This document shows, piece after piece, positions 46,259 through 55,553 of a stretch of DNA of 64,000 nucleotides. Under the pieces are notes generated by a model. It saw only the letters and a list, made by a program, of their open reading frames with translations. It did not search any database and was not told the origin of the DNA. This DNA is from DASWUZ01 sp036401375 (GTDB lineage Bacteria; Acidobacteriota; Terriglobia; Terriglobales; Acidobacteriaceae). Position 1 is the first letter of the stretch; each line of letters opens with the position of its first letter. The position numbers and the translations under genes were made by a program. Where the stretch lies: positions 1 through 64,000 of the forward strand of contig DASWVB010000017.1 of NCBI GenBank assembly GCA_036401375.1. Direction: 5' to 3'.

Positions 46259-46894
46259 CTAGGGAATTACCACCATATCGCCGGGCAGCAGAGCAATATC
46301 CTCTTCGCTGTCCTCCCCCTTGAGCAGGCGATCGTAGTTCACCTTCATCTTCTGGCCGGTGTTCTGGCGCACGACGAAGATCTGTTTGTGGTGTGCGTAC
46401 TCGGTGATGCCGCCTGACCTGGCGATGAGCTGCATGACGTTGATGCTGCCCAGCAGGGGGTAGGCCCCGGGATGGTGCACCTCGCCGGTGATGTAGACGA
46501 TCCGGCTATGAATCTCCTGCACGACGACCGAGACCCGGGGATGCTTGACGATCTCCGTCACGCGCTCGGTGAGCAGCTTCTGCACCTGCTCCGGGGTAAG
46601 GCCGATCACCTTGATGGGATCGAGCAGCGGCATCGAGATGAATCCGTCGGGGCGGACGACCGCCCTGGTAGTCAGTTGAGGCTCATCCCACACGGTGATG
46701 CCCAGAACGTCGCCAGCGCCGACCTGGAACGCGCGGCTGTCGGCCGGTACCAGGGAGGAGTGCGGCTGAGCGGACTGAGACGTCCGGTCGGCGGAGGTGA
46801 CATCGCTCGACCGGATGAGCGTTCTCTGGGCAACACAGGCGATGGGGCAGCTCGCCAGAAGTACGAGGGCCGGCAGACAGCTTTTCAGAATCAT
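46259..46894 (-). CDS. Wza-like polysaccharide export protein
   Basis: 211 aa from the ATG at 46894 (MILKSCLPALVLLASCPIAC), with a signal peptide. VGAGDVLGITVWDEPQLTTR is the polysaccharide-export (Poly_export) domain, followed by an SLBB domain (VYITGEVHHPGAYPLLGSIN, LPGDMVVIP). Such proteins form outer-membrane export pores. It precedes the Wzz-like gene (254 nt), so the two probably form an EPS-export operon; no glycosyltransferases are seen. Confidence 0.9.
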   Translation of the reverse strand: MILKSCLPALVLLASCPIACVAQRTLIRSSDVTSADRTSQSAQPHSSLVPADSRAFQVGAGDVLGITVWDEPQLTTRAVVRPDGFISMPLLDPIKVIGLTPEQVQKLLTERVTEIVKHPRVSVVVQEIHSRIVYITGEVHHPGAYPLLGSINVMQLIARSGGITEYAHHKQIFVVRQNTGQKMKVNYDRLLKGEDSEEDIALLPGDMVVIP

Positions 46895-47085
46895 GAGATC
46901 ACCGAAGCGGCAACTTCCTGGAAAGGAGGCGAAGCACTTCCGGGACGCGGCGCGTACAACGTTAGATGTAAAAAACCTGGAGTCCGCGCATTGTTGCGTG
47001 TCTCCCTCGTGATTTGCCTGCATTGCGAGGCGTGTTCAACCCACTGACTACGAATCCACCTCGTCTGGTGCGGCGTTGCTGCAGC

Positions 47086-47319
47086 CTATCTCTCATCGAT
47101 TGTGGGAGGTAGTTGCGTTGTCGCCTCCTGCCGGCTGACGCGGCGCCTCGCCCTGCTTAGGTGATTGCGGAGGCGCTCGGGAGGGGGATTGCGCAGCGAA
47201 TCCTCAACTCCGGCGCGATAGCCGCCCGTGTAGATGGAGTACAGGACGGCCAGCGCGCAGCCCACGCCGAGGGCGAAGCCGAAGAAGAAGCCGATCGCGG
47301 TCGTCCCTGCGAAGTTCAT
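47086..47319 (-). CDS. Small membrane protein of unknown function
   Basis: 77 aa. One N-terminal helix (IGFFFGFALGVGCALAVLYS), then GGYRAGVEDSLRNPPPERLR and a basic tail. No recognised family; it could be an envelope-stress or cell-surface accessory. Gene status rests on the clean frame and membrane segment. Confidence 0.55.
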   Translation of the reverse strand: MNFAGTTAIGFFFGFALGVGCALAVLYSIYTGGYRAGVEDSLRNPPPERLRNHLSRARRRVSRQEATTQLPPTIDER

Positions 47320-47517
47320 GCCCGAGCCTGGCCTTCCCGTGCGTCTATCCTATGCTTGAATCGGCAGGAGAGCCGCAGGGCGAGCAGCTGACAGTGAGCA
47401 TCCCCGGGGAGGGCTGGCCGGGGGCTGACGCGGCGCCGAGTCTGCTACACTTACCGCAGTCGGGAGCGCTGATTGCGGCGTCTTGAGGCGTGAGTTTACG
47501 CGTCGATGCCAACAGTT

Positions 47518-47594
<77 letters not shown>

Positions 47595-47834
47595 TTTATT
47601 TTTGGAGAGCCTGGCGGCTGGCGATTGGGCGCGAGTACCTGCCCGTCGACCCTCTTTGTGCTACCAGTCCTGAATAAAACATGACTTCCTGCGGGGTTGA
47701 ACTGCGCGGATTGGCCCTCCTCGTTGAGCCGGTCGCGTGCTGCGATCGGCGCCATTCTGAGGTATGCTGCGGAGTTGATCTTTTCGCGCGCGGGACAGGC
47801 GCGTTAGGATATCTCTCCGAGGGAAATCCCGCCG

Positions 47835-49448
47835 ATGTATATTGTCTTTCGTTCTCGCCTGATGCTGCTGGTCGTGCTTGCTTGTTTGCTGTGTGCATGG
47901 AGGACGGCCGGGGCAGCCGGGCAGGCCGGTTCGCCGCCAGAGCCTGCTGCTTCGACGGCCAGTCCTACAGCCAGCCCGGCAGCCAGTCCGGCAGCCAGTC
48001 CGGCAGCCACTTCGGCGGCCGGTGCGGGGCAGCAAGCACCCTCGGGGCAGGCTGGTTCGGCCGCTCCCGACGCGGATGCCGTGAGCGCCAAGGCACACGG
48101 CATCCTGGACAACGGGGTGAGGGTGACGGGGCTCAGCGCGCCGGACGCGAAGCCGTGGCATATGAAGGCTACCTACCAGCTCTTCAACCCTCCCGCGCCG
48201 GCTGAGACCGGCTCCATGGAGGAGTGGTGGACCGGCCCCGACCAGTGGCGCCGCACCTATACGGAACCCAAGGACGTGACCTGGACGGAGTGGAGCGTGA
48301 CCCGTGGAAGGCACTTCCAGAGCAGGGCGGACTTCCAGCATCACGATCTCGACCAGAGGGTGGCGTGGCCGGCGACGACTCCGCTGGTTCAGGCGAGGTA
48401 CTTCAAGCCGGAGTTCCAGATGCAGTGGAAGCAGGTGAACGCAGGCGTTGCGCTGGACTGCGTATCGGTGGTGAGCCCGGCACGGTACACGGAGGGGGTT
48501 GACCCCGAGCTGCTCTTCCCGAGGCTGTGCTTTGACGCCGGATCGCGGCTGCGGTTCATGGGTACGGCGGACACTACCGTTGCCTTCAACAAGTACCAGC
48601 CCTTCCAGGGGCGTGCGGTCGCTTACAAGATCGACGAGATCGTGCTTGGGCAGAAGAAGGCCTCGATCGATATTGACCTGCTCGAGCCTCTCTCCGACCA
48701 GGCGATGGTGAAGCCGGATGCCAACGCGGTCAGCGAGCCCTATGCCATCTACCCTGTCGATCCGCAGCCGGTCCCGGTTTACCAGGTCGCGGCGGTGATT
48801 CCCTCCGCTTCGCTCGAGAACAACGATCGGGGGACGGTGCAGGTTCCTGTGATCCTTCTGAAGGATGGGCGGGTCAAGCTGAACGGCTCTCCCTCGGGCA
48901 ACGGCGGTCTGGCGCGCGCTGCTGCGGACACGATCAAGATGTGGAGGTATGAGCCCTACGTGGTGGACGGCGAGGTGGTGGAGGCGTCGTTTTCGGTCTC
49001 CTACGAGTTCAACGGCAAGCGCTTTGTACCGCAGACGGCGAAGAGCAAGGAGGCCTCGAACAGCGGATTCGATCCGAGGCGCGATCCGGCGGCCGATCTT
49101 CGCCAGGCAGAGGTCGAGGCCGGGCAGGGCCATAAACGCATCCTGCTGGAGGTGGGCAGCGACTCATGCGACATGTGCGGCGTGATGGACAAGTTCTACT
49201 CCGATCACCCCGACGTGCAGAGTCTGCGCGACAGCAGCTACGTGACCCTCAAGGTCAACGTGAGCCCGGCGAACCAGAATGCAGAGTTCCTGAGCAGGTA
49301 CCCCAAGGTTCCCTCCTACCCGGCCCTGCTTGTGCTGGACGCGGATGGCAAGCTGCTGCAGGCGGAGGATGCGACCGAGCTGGAGCGAGGGAACGGCTAT
49401 AACCCGTCCAAGGTCCGGGCTTTCCTGGTCCAGTGGAAGCCGAGCTAG
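47835..49448 (+). CDS. Secreted TonB-C-like/thioredoxin-like fusion protein
   Basis: 537 aa. Signal peptide (LMLLVVLACLLCAWRTAGA), a Ser/Pro/Ala linker from a 12-bp DNA repeat, a middle part (about 85-290) of unclear fold, a TonB C-terminal-like segment (VQVPVILLKDGRVKLNGS, then MWRYEPYVVDG) and a thioredoxin-like end with CDMC at about residue 445 (SDSCDMCGVMDKFYS) and a cis-Pro-like VPSYPALLVLDADGK. The fusion suggests an envelope redox protein. Confidence 0.75.
   Translation: MYIVFRSRLMLLVVLACLLCAWRTAGAAGQAGSPPEPAASTASPTASPAASPAASPAATSAAGAGQQAPSGQAGSAAPDADAVSAKAHGILDNGVRVTGLSAPDAKPWHMKATYQLFNPPAPAETGSMEEWWTGPDQWRRTYTEPKDVTWTEWSVTRGRHFQSRADFQHHDLDQRVAWPATTPLVQARYFKPEFQMQWKQVNAGVALDCVSVVSPARYTEGVDPELLFPRLCFDAGSRLRFMGTADTTVAFNKYQPFQGRAVAYKIDEIVLGQKKASIDIDLLEPLSDQAMVKPDANAVSEPYAIYPVDPQPVPVYQVAAVIPSASLENNDRGTVQVPVILLKDGRVKLNGSPSGNGGLARAAADTIKMWRYEPYVVDGEVVEASFSVSYEFNGKRFVPQTAKSKEASNSGFDPRRDPAADLRQAEVEAGQGHKRILLEVGSDSCDMCGVMDKFYSDHPDVQSLRDSSYVTLKVNVSPANQNAEFLSRYPKVPSYPALLVLDADGKLLQAEDATELERGNGYNPSKVRAFLVQWKPS
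47957..48012 (+). repeat. 12-bp tandem repeat encoding Ala-Ser-Pro-Ala
   Basis: GCAGCCAGTCCG-like 12-mers are repeated four to five times within the fusion gene's low-complexity linker (ASPAASPAASPA). In-frame length changes are possible. Confidence 0.75.
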
Positions 49449-49528
49449 CTGGCCCTTGTTATCGGCGCCAAGGTCATCCAGCGGGGTGCTCTCCCGGTGC
49501 GTCGAGGGGCAAGTGGTAGGCTTTTTCC

Positions 49529-50212
49529 ATGTGCGGCCGCTACTATCGCAGGTCTGACAAGCAGAGGCTCGCCGAGGCGTTCCGGCTGGGCGATCTGCCT
49601 GATGACTTCGTGCTGCCGGAGTGGGACTACAACGTCGCTCCTACGACCTTTCAGCCCGTGATCCGTGAACATCGCGAGACGCACGAACGTGAGCTGGTGC
49701 TGATGCGGTGGGGTCTTGTGCCTTACTTCACCAGGCAGCTCTCGGATGTGAAGGGCGTGTCGACGATCAACGCACGGGCGGAGAGTGTGGCCACCAATCC
49801 GACCTGGCGCGCCCCGTTTGCAAAGCGGCGGTGCCTGGTGCCGGCCGACGGCTTCTACGAGTGGAAGAAGCTCGATGTCAAGACCAAGCAGCCCTACTCG
49901 TTTACGCTGCGGCAGGGTGGGCCGTTCGCGTTTGCGGGGCTGTGGGATGCGTGGAAGGACGCTGCAGGCGAGTGGCTTCTCTCCTTCAGCATCGTGACGA
50001 CGGAGGCGAATGAGCTGATGTCTCCAGTGCACGACCGTATGCCGGTGATCCTGCAACCGAAGGACTACAGCCGGTGGCTCAAGCGCGAACCGGACCGGCC
50101 GCCCATCGATCTGCTGCGGCCGTATGACTCCGAGGCGATGGAGGCCTCGGCCTGCAACCCGATGGTGGGCAACGTGAAGAACAACGGGCCGGAGTTGTTG
50201 AACAGCGCCTGA
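49529..50212 (+). CDS. SRAP-family protein (YedK/HMCES-like)
   Basis: 227 aa. It protects abasic sites by forming a thiazolidine crosslink through Cys2 (MCGRYYRR). Family residues are visible: Asn in STINARAESV, Glu in VPADGFYEWKK and His in SPVHDRMPVIL. Normal length. It is a plus-strand gene 80 nt after the fusion protein gene and 80 nt before the peptidase start. Confidence 0.93.
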   Translation: MCGRYYRRSDKQRLAEAFRLGDLPDDFVLPEWDYNVAPTTFQPVIREHRETHERELVLMRWGLVPYFTRQLSDVKGVSTINARAESVATNPTWRAPFAKRRCLVPADGFYEWKKLDVKTKQPYSFTLRQGGPFAFAGLWDAWKDAAGEWLLSFSIVTTEANELMSPVHDRMPVILQPKDYSRWLKREPDRPPIDLLRPYDSEAMEASACNPMVGNVKNNGPELLNSA

Positions 50213-50292
50213 GCACCCGTGAATGCGGATTGGAACCCCGGACCATTCACGAGCCTGTAGACCTGCAAGGCAGAGCGAACGGAGCAGAACGC

Positions 50293-51474
50293 ATGAAGCT
50301 GGATGAGATTCAAAAGGCGTTGCGCGAGCAGCGAATTGACGCGTGGCTCTTCTACGACCACCATCACCGCGACCCTATCGGAGAGCGTATTCTCGGCCTG
50401 GACCGGGAGGCGCTGGTCAGCCGCCGCTGGTACTACGTGGTTCCGGCCGACGGGGAGCCACGCAAGCTGGTGCACCGCATCGAGTCGGGCCGTCTGGATG
50501 CGGTGCCGGGGCGGGCTGCTGTTTATTCGTCCTGGCAGGAGCTTGAGGCCGGGCTGCGCGCCATGCTCGTGCCCTTCCAGCGCATCGCCATGCAGTACTC
50601 GCCGCGAAACGCAATCATGTATGTCTCCATGGTCGATGCGGGAACCGTGGAGCTGCTGCGCGAGATGGGCAAGCAGGTGGTCAGCTCCGCAGACCTGGTC
50701 AGCCGCTTCGAGGCAATCCTGAGCGAGGAGCAGATTGCCAGCCACTACGCGGCGCAACGAGCGATCGATGGAATCCTGGAGGAGGGTTTCCGGGAGATCG
50801 GGCGGCGCACCCGGCCGGCCGCCGCGGGTGCGACGACGCTGACCGAATACGATATGGTGCTCTGGTTTCAGGAGGCGATGGGAAGGGCCGGGCTTGTGTG
50901 GGAGCATCCCACGAACGTCTCCGTCAACCAGAACAGCGCCGACTCGCACTACGAGGCCACGGCTGGAGGATCGAAGCCGATCAGGGATGGAGACTTCCTG
51001 CTGATCGACATCTGGGGGCGCGAAGACCGGCCGGGAACATGCTTCTACGACATCACCTGGACCGGAGTGATCGGCCGCGCACCCAGCGACCGGGAGCAGC
51101 AGGTCTTTCAGACGGTAGCGAAGGCCCGCGATGCGGCGGTGAGCCTGGTAGAGTCGGCCTTTACGACGGGAGTCGAGATCGCAGGCTGGCAGGCCGACGA
51201 CGCGGCGCGCAGCGTCATTCGCGACGCAGGATTCGGGGAGTACTTCACCCATCGCACCGGCCATAATATCGCCTCGGAGATCCATGGCAACGGAGCGCAC
51301 CTCGACAACCTGGAGACCCATGACGAGCGCCTGCTGCTGCCCTTCACGTGCTTCTCGGTCGAGCCGGGGATTTATCTTCCCGAGTTCGGCATCCGCAGCG
51401 AGGTAAACATGATGACTTCAGCAAACGGGGCGGTGGTGACTGGTCGCGTCCAGCACGAGCTGCTGCGCATCTGA
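50293..51474 (+). CDS. M24 family metallopeptidase (Xaa-Pro type)
   Basis: 393 aa from the ATG at 50293 (MKLDEIQKALREQRIDAWLF). N-terminal creatinase-like domain, then the catalytic domain with metal ligands: Asp in DFLLIDIWGRED and FYDITWTG, His in THRTGHNIAS, Glu in FSVEPGIYLPEFG and SEVNMM. Xaa-Pro dipeptidases cut dipeptides with C-terminal proline. The open frame extends to 50230 but the family begins at 50293. Confidence 0.9.
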   Translation: MKLDEIQKALREQRIDAWLFYDHHHRDPIGERILGLDREALVSRRWYYVVPADGEPRKLVHRIESGRLDAVPGRAAVYSSWQELEAGLRAMLVPFQRIAMQYSPRNAIMYVSMVDAGTVELLREMGKQVVSSADLVSRFEAILSEEQIASHYAAQRAIDGILEEGFREIGRRTRPAAAGATTLTEYDMVLWFQEAMGRAGLVWEHPTNVSVNQNSADSHYEATAGGSKPIRDGDFLLIDIWGREDRPGTCFYDITWTGVIGRAPSDREQQVFQTVAKARDAAVSLVESAFTTGVEIAGWQADDAARSVIRDAGFGEYFTHRTGHNIASEIHGNGAHLDNLETHDERLLLPFTCFSVEPGIYLPEFGIRSEVNMMTSANGAVVTGRVQHELLRI

Positions 51475-51515
51475 GGGCAGTCTTTGCACGCCCCTGACTG
51501 GTATATTCAATAAGA

Positions 51516-51926
51516 ATGGCTACTGACGTCCGACTGCCCGCCAAGGTTGAAACGCGCTCAGGCGGATTCGTCTACGGCCCGCTGATACTGGGCTGGCTTG
51601 TGCCGGGCGCCGGTCATCTGCTGCAGCGCCGCTGGGGCAGGGCAGCGCTGCTGTTCCTCTCGATCACGTCCATGTTCGCTCTCGGGCTGATGATGCAGGG
51701 CAAGCTCTATGTGCCCAACACCTCCGACCTGCTGGAGATGATCGGCTTTGCTGGAGATCTCGGGGCAGGATTGCTCTACATCGGCGCAAGCCTGATGGAC
51801 CTGGGGCATGTTCCGATCCAGGTGGCGACGGCGGATTACGGCACCCGTTTCGCGGTCGTCGCGGGGCTGCTGAACATCATGGCTGCGGTCGACGCGCATA
51901 ACATCCGCACCGGGAGGAAGCCTTGA
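51516..51926 (+). CDS. Small membrane protein of unknown function
   Basis: 136 aa with about three membrane segments (YGPLILGWLVPGAGHLLQRR, LLFLSITSMFALGLMMQG, VVAGLLNIMAAVDAHNIRTG). It resembles a DUF6677-type protein (recalled, not verified). Together with the overlapping downstream gene it may form a two-gene membrane unit. Function unknown. Confidence 0.65.
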   Translation: MATDVRLPAKVETRSGGFVYGPLILGWLVPGAGHLLQRRWGRAALLFLSITSMFALGLMMQGKLYVPNTSDLLEMIGFAGDLGAGLLYIGASLMDLGHVPIQVATADYGTRFAVVAGLLNIMAAVDAHNIRTGRKP

Positions 51927-52105
51927 ACCTGGCTCCCTCACACTTTGCCGCGGTGCTGCTCTTCGCCACCTTTGTTTCCGTCGTCTTCGGTATCACGCAG
52001 CGGTCGACTACCCGGGCCATGGTGCGTCACGGAGCCTTCTGCTTTGCCATGTTCCTGGCGGCGGTAGTGGCCGGCAGCTGGTTGATGTGGGCGATCAAGC
52101 ACTGA
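51923..52105 (+). CDS. Small two-helix membrane protein
   Basis: 60 aa from TTG at 51923, overlapping the previous stop by 3 nt. Two hydrophobic helices (FAAVLLFATFVSVVFGI and GAFCFAMFLAAVVAGSWLMW). Coupling to the previous gene supports it as real. No family recognised. Confidence 0.6.
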   Translation: MNLAPSHFAAVLLFATFVSVVFGITQRSTTRAMVRHGAFCFAMFLAAVVAGSWLMWAIKH

Positions 52106-52132
52106 GGGTGGCTCGATGACGGCCCTGGACTG

Positions 52133-53158
52133 TCAGAGTGCGTGGGCAGCACGGCGCTCCCAGACCACCGCATCGAAGGAATGTTTGTCGTGGAAGCCGA
52201 AGGCGCGGTAGAGGCTGACTGCGCCCGCATTCGCCTCCGTCACCGTCAGGGTAACCTCGTCGATGCCATGGGCGACCAGTTCTTCGGCGCAGGCCTGCAG
52301 CATCAGCGTAGCGAGTCCTCTTCCACGATATGTCTTCGACACGCATAGCTGGGTGACGTGCCCCACATCCTTGCGAATGCGCGAGCAGAGCAGCAGGCCG
52401 GCAAGCTGTTCTTGGCCCGGTGCGGTAATGACAAAGGATGAGGACGGATCGAAGATTCCACAGCCGGGAAAGCGCACGATATTGTGCAGAAAGCGCAGAG
52501 ACCCTGCCACGGTGCGGTACTGGTCGTTGATCTCGGCGTCCAGATGGCCCTCGTAGGCTGCTGAGATCAGGCGCCCCGCAGAGGCGAAGTCGGTCTCGCG
52601 CCAGCGCCGCATCTCCAGTCCGGGCGCGAGGTTGCCGGGCAGCCGGGCCTCGGCCCCGGGGCGCGTTCCCTGGAGCGGGCCAAGCTCCATCTCCATGAAG
52701 AGCCGCCGATGGGTGGCAAAGCCGCCGGCAGCGAAGACCTGCTCATGGCTGCCGTGGGGGTGCAGCAGCAGCTGCGATTCGATCCGCGTAACGCCGGGCG
52801 AGTTCTGCAACAGCTCGATGAGGAAGTGGAGCAGACGGTTTTCGACGTCGACGGCCGAGGGCTCCTCATGGCGCACGATGCTGGCGAAGACGTCTCCGAT
52901 GACGGCCTTGCTCTCCTCGTAGACACAGAAGACGTAGCCGGAGACGTCACCCTTATCGAGGGCTACGTATCCGGGCAGGACGCGGGAGTCGAGATATTGC
53001 AGCAGCAGCTCAGCGGAGGCGCGGTAGTCCCAGTGAAGACGCTCGGCCCAGACGAGACTCTCCTGCTCGAGGATGGGACGCAGCTGCCCAGCCGAGTAGT
53101 GGCGAAGGTCGAGTATTTCGAGCGGCAGAGTCGAGGTCACAGGCCACAAACCGTTCAC
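52133..53158 (-). CDS. GNAT family N-acetyltransferase, two-domain
   Basis: 341 aa. Its C-terminal GNAT domain has VTQLCVSKTYRGRGLATLML (acetyl-CoA loop RGRGLA) and LTVTEANAGAVSLYRAFGFH. The N-terminal half (about residues 1-165) is a degenerate acetyltransferase-like fold. Substrate unknown. It overlaps the GT39 gene by 4 nt (ATGA), so both are in one operon and may act on the same surface sugar or lipid. Confidence 0.88.
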   Translation of the reverse strand: MNGLWPVTSTLPLEILDLRHYSAGQLRPILEQESLVWAERLHWDYRASAELLLQYLDSRVLPGYVALDKGDVSGYVFCVYEESKAVIGDVFASIVRHEEPSAVDVENRLLHFLIELLQNSPGVTRIESQLLLHPHGSHEQVFAAGGFATHRRLFMEMELGPLQGTRPGAEARLPGNLAPGLEMRRWRETDFASAGRLISAAYEGHLDAEINDQYRTVAGSLRFLHNIVRFPGCGIFDPSSSFVITAPGQEQLAGLLLCSRIRKDVGHVTQLCVSKTYRGRGLATLMLQACAEELVAHGIDEVTLTVTEANAGAVSLYRAFGFHDKHSFDAVVWERRAAHAL

Positions 53159-54936
53159 GGACGAGCGGAGACGACATAGATAACCAGGTTTTGTGCCGGG
53201 TATGTAAAGAGCGGCTCGTAGCTGCGTCCCTGGAGCAACTGACGCAGATCACCAATATAAGACTCACGAACAATCAGAATGTGACGCTGGTCCGGCACCA
53301 CGATTGGATGCGGCCGGCCGAGGCTGTCCACCTGGTCGTCGCCTTCATAGTTGAAGACCTGATTATTGCGGTAGAAGGAGAGTCCATACTCCATGTCTCG
53401 CCTGACCTTATAGACGGCGAGGGTCTCACCGGGGGGCAGGATGGCGGCGAGCTCGGCGGCCAGGGGTCGCGCGGAGTAGGTCTCGTTCAGCAGCATGACG
53501 GTGCGCTTGGTCTGGGGCGCGGGGCCGAGGCCAAAGAACGGTCCTACCCCGATCACAAACAGCAGCAGCACGACGGTGGGCGTCATGGTGGCGATGCGAA
53601 GCCGCCCCACCCCGAAGCGGACCACACTGAGCACGATGAGTGCTACGGTGGCAACGCCTACGATGCTTGCCGCGAGAATTGCCCGTGCCGGCGGCAATCC
53701 AACAGGGTATTGGATGTGCCTTGGCATCAGCAGAACCAGGGTGGCCATGATGCCAGCCAGAAGCGCGTGCAGGCCGAGCAGCCAGGGCCTCAAACCGCGG
53801 TTGCGCACGCGGTTGAGGTAGTCGCCGGTGAGAATGGTCAGTGGCGGAACGGCGGGCAGGATGTAGCCGGGAAGCTTTGATCGGGAGAGCGAGAAGAAGA
53901 CGATGGGCAGCAGCGCCCAGAGCACCAGGAATTCCGGGAAGGCGTCTCCCGCGCGTCCATGGCCGACGTAGCGGTTGCGGGCGCGTCGCGCACTCCACTC
54001 TGCAAAGGAGTCGCGAATGCCGTCGATCAGGGCGGTCACTGAAAGCGCCGCCCAGGGCATCAGCGCCAGCAGGATGACGGGCAGGTAAAACCAGAAGGGC
54101 TCCCGATGCTGGTAGCGGTTGGTGGCGAAGCGCTGCAGGTTGTGTTCCAGGAAGAAGACGCGCAGGAACTCTGGATTGCGGTGCTGAACGGCGATGAACC
54201 AGGGCAGCACCATGGCGAGATAGAGCAGAATGCCGGGTACCCAGATACTTCGCTTGAGCAGAGACCACTCTCGCCGGAGCGCGGCAAAGCAGAAGATGAT
54301 GAGGATCGCCATGAAGGGAGCGACGGGCCCCTTGGCGAGGGTCGCCGCCCCGACAAAGAAGTACAGATCGAAGAGCCAGAACTTGCTGCCCGTCTCGTAC
54401 CAGGCGTACCAGCCGAGCATGCCTATACAGAAGGGTGCGGCGAGCTGCATGTCCGTCGATGCGCCGCGGGCGAAGGCGATGATGCCTACGCAGGACGCGG
54501 TAATCAGGGCCGCGTCGAGTTCGCCGCCCCGCCGGAAGCGGCGTATGTGCAGATAGATGAGGGTGACGAGGACGAAGGCGAAGCTGGCAGACGGCAGGCG
54601 CGCAGCCCAGTCGTGCACGCCAAACTCGCGGAAGGCGAACATCGCACGCCAGTAGTAGAGGGCCGGCTTTTCGAGCCAGGGCCTGCCATACAGGATGGGG
54701 GTGATGTAGTCGCGGCGGGCCAGCATCTCGCGCGCCACCTGGGCGTAGCGGGGCTCATCGGCGCCGACCAGCCCCATGGCGGCGCCGCCAAAGACGGGCA
54801 CCAGCCCATAGAAGAGGAAGAACGCGGTGAAGGCGAAGAGGGTCAGCGCGTCCAGAGTAGTACAGATCACAGGAAAACGAGTCGTTACGCTCGTCTCTCG
54901 ATCGCGAAACGTCCTGATTCTAGAAGCGATAGCCAC
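53155..54936 (-). CDS. GT39/ArnT-like membrane glycosyltransferase
   Basis: 593 aa with about 12 hydrophobic segments. The first periplasmic loop has VGADEPRYAQVAREMLARRD, the acidic pair used by ArnT-like and protein-mannosyl-type enzymes, then RPWLEKPALYYW. They transfer sugars from polyprenyl phosphate to lipid or protein acceptors in the periplasm. The start is set at the ATG at 54936. It is the upstream gene of a GNAT pair. Confidence 0.9.
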   Translation of the reverse strand: MAIASRIRTFRDRETSVTTRFPVICTTLDALTLFAFTAFFLFYGLVPVFGGAAMGLVGADEPRYAQVAREMLARRDYITPILYGRPWLEKPALYYWRAMFAFREFGVHDWAARLPSASFAFVLVTLIYLHIRRFRRGGELDAALITASCVGIIAFARGASTDMQLAAPFCIGMLGWYAWYETGSKFWLFDLYFFVGAATLAKGPVAPFMAILIIFCFAALRREWSLLKRSIWVPGILLYLAMVLPWFIAVQHRNPEFLRVFFLEHNLQRFATNRYQHREPFWFYLPVILLALMPWAALSVTALIDGIRDSFAEWSARRARNRYVGHGRAGDAFPEFLVLWALLPIVFFSLSRSKLPGYILPAVPPLTILTGDYLNRVRNRGLRPWLLGLHALLAGIMATLVLLMPRHIQYPVGLPPARAILAASIVGVATVALIVLSVVRFGVGRLRIATMTPTVVLLLFVIGVGPFFGLGPAPQTKRTVMLLNETYSARPLAAELAAILPPGETLAVYKVRRDMEYGLSFYRNNQVFNYEGDDQVDSLGRPHPIVVPDQRHILIVRESYIGDLRQLLQGRSYEPLFTYPAQNLVIYVVSARP

Positions 54937-55066
54937 GTGTCTTGATCTTCCCCGGGCACAGCAGGACGGCCGCCACTATTTGAAAACCGGCGGCCAACGC
55001 CCAAGGCTATCAGATCAGGAGGCTATTTAGGTCGGGGCTGCGGGCTGGATAATGATTCAGCGGTCC

Positions 55067-55501
55067 TCAGGGCAGCGGCGGCTCAGAGCCCTGCTCTTCG
55101 TCTGCCTGAGGCTTGTCAGGGGACGCTGAGGGAGGCTGCTTTCGCCGCTTCTTCTCACGCCCGAGCAGGTCGTCGATGCGCGACTTCACCTTGGTCGAGC
55201 GGTCGATGTGAAAGCTCAACTCCGGCACATGGCGGGTACCGAGCCGCTCGAGCAGGCCGTGGCGGATGTAGCCGCGCGCGTCACAGAGCCCGGCCACGGT
55301 GTCCTCTTCCTCAGCCGTGCCGCCGTCGATGGCGATGTAGACCAGTGCCGACTTGCCGCCGGGGTTCAGGATGACCTGGGTGACGTAGGCAAAGCTGATC
55401 CGAGGATCAGAGAGCTCGCCCTCGATCATGGAACTGATCTCATCCTTCAGCGTTCCGGCGACCCGATCCCGGTGGTACTGTCGTGCCCTTGGTTCCGGCA
55501 T
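55067..55501 (-). CDS. rbfA: Ribosome-binding factor A
   Basis: 144 aa. It starts MPEPRARQYHRDRVAGTLKD, with LSDPRISFAYVTQVILNPGG and RHVPELSFHIDRSTKVKSRI. It is needed for late 16S 5'-end processing and 30S maturation at low temperature. The C-terminal tail is charged and Ser/Pro-rich. It is normally next to infB and nusA; neither is nearby. Confidence 0.93.
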   Translation of the reverse strand: MPEPRARQYHRDRVAGTLKDEISSMIEGELSDPRISFAYVTQVILNPGGKSALVYIAIDGGTAEEEDTVAGLCDARGYIRHGLLERLGTRHVPELSFHIDRSTKVKSRIDDLLGREKKRRKQPPSASPDKPQADEEQGSEPPLP

Positions 55502-55553
55502 CTTCTCCCCTACTCCGCTTGCCTATTAGACTGCTGGTGAACGCTTGAGGATA

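Noticed and set aside
47320..47517. sigma70 promoter of tRNA-Pro near TACACT (47448)
   Set aside because: The upstream -35 is poor and the distance to the tRNA (about 65 nt) is long, so I left it out.
47661..49133. 490-aa minus-strand frame
   Set aside because: Antisense to the thioredoxin-like fusion gene; Arg/His-rich composition typical of GC-rich shadow frames.
50065..51321. 418-aa minus-strand frame
   Set aside because: Antisense to the M24 peptidase gene, which has the complete metal-ligand set.
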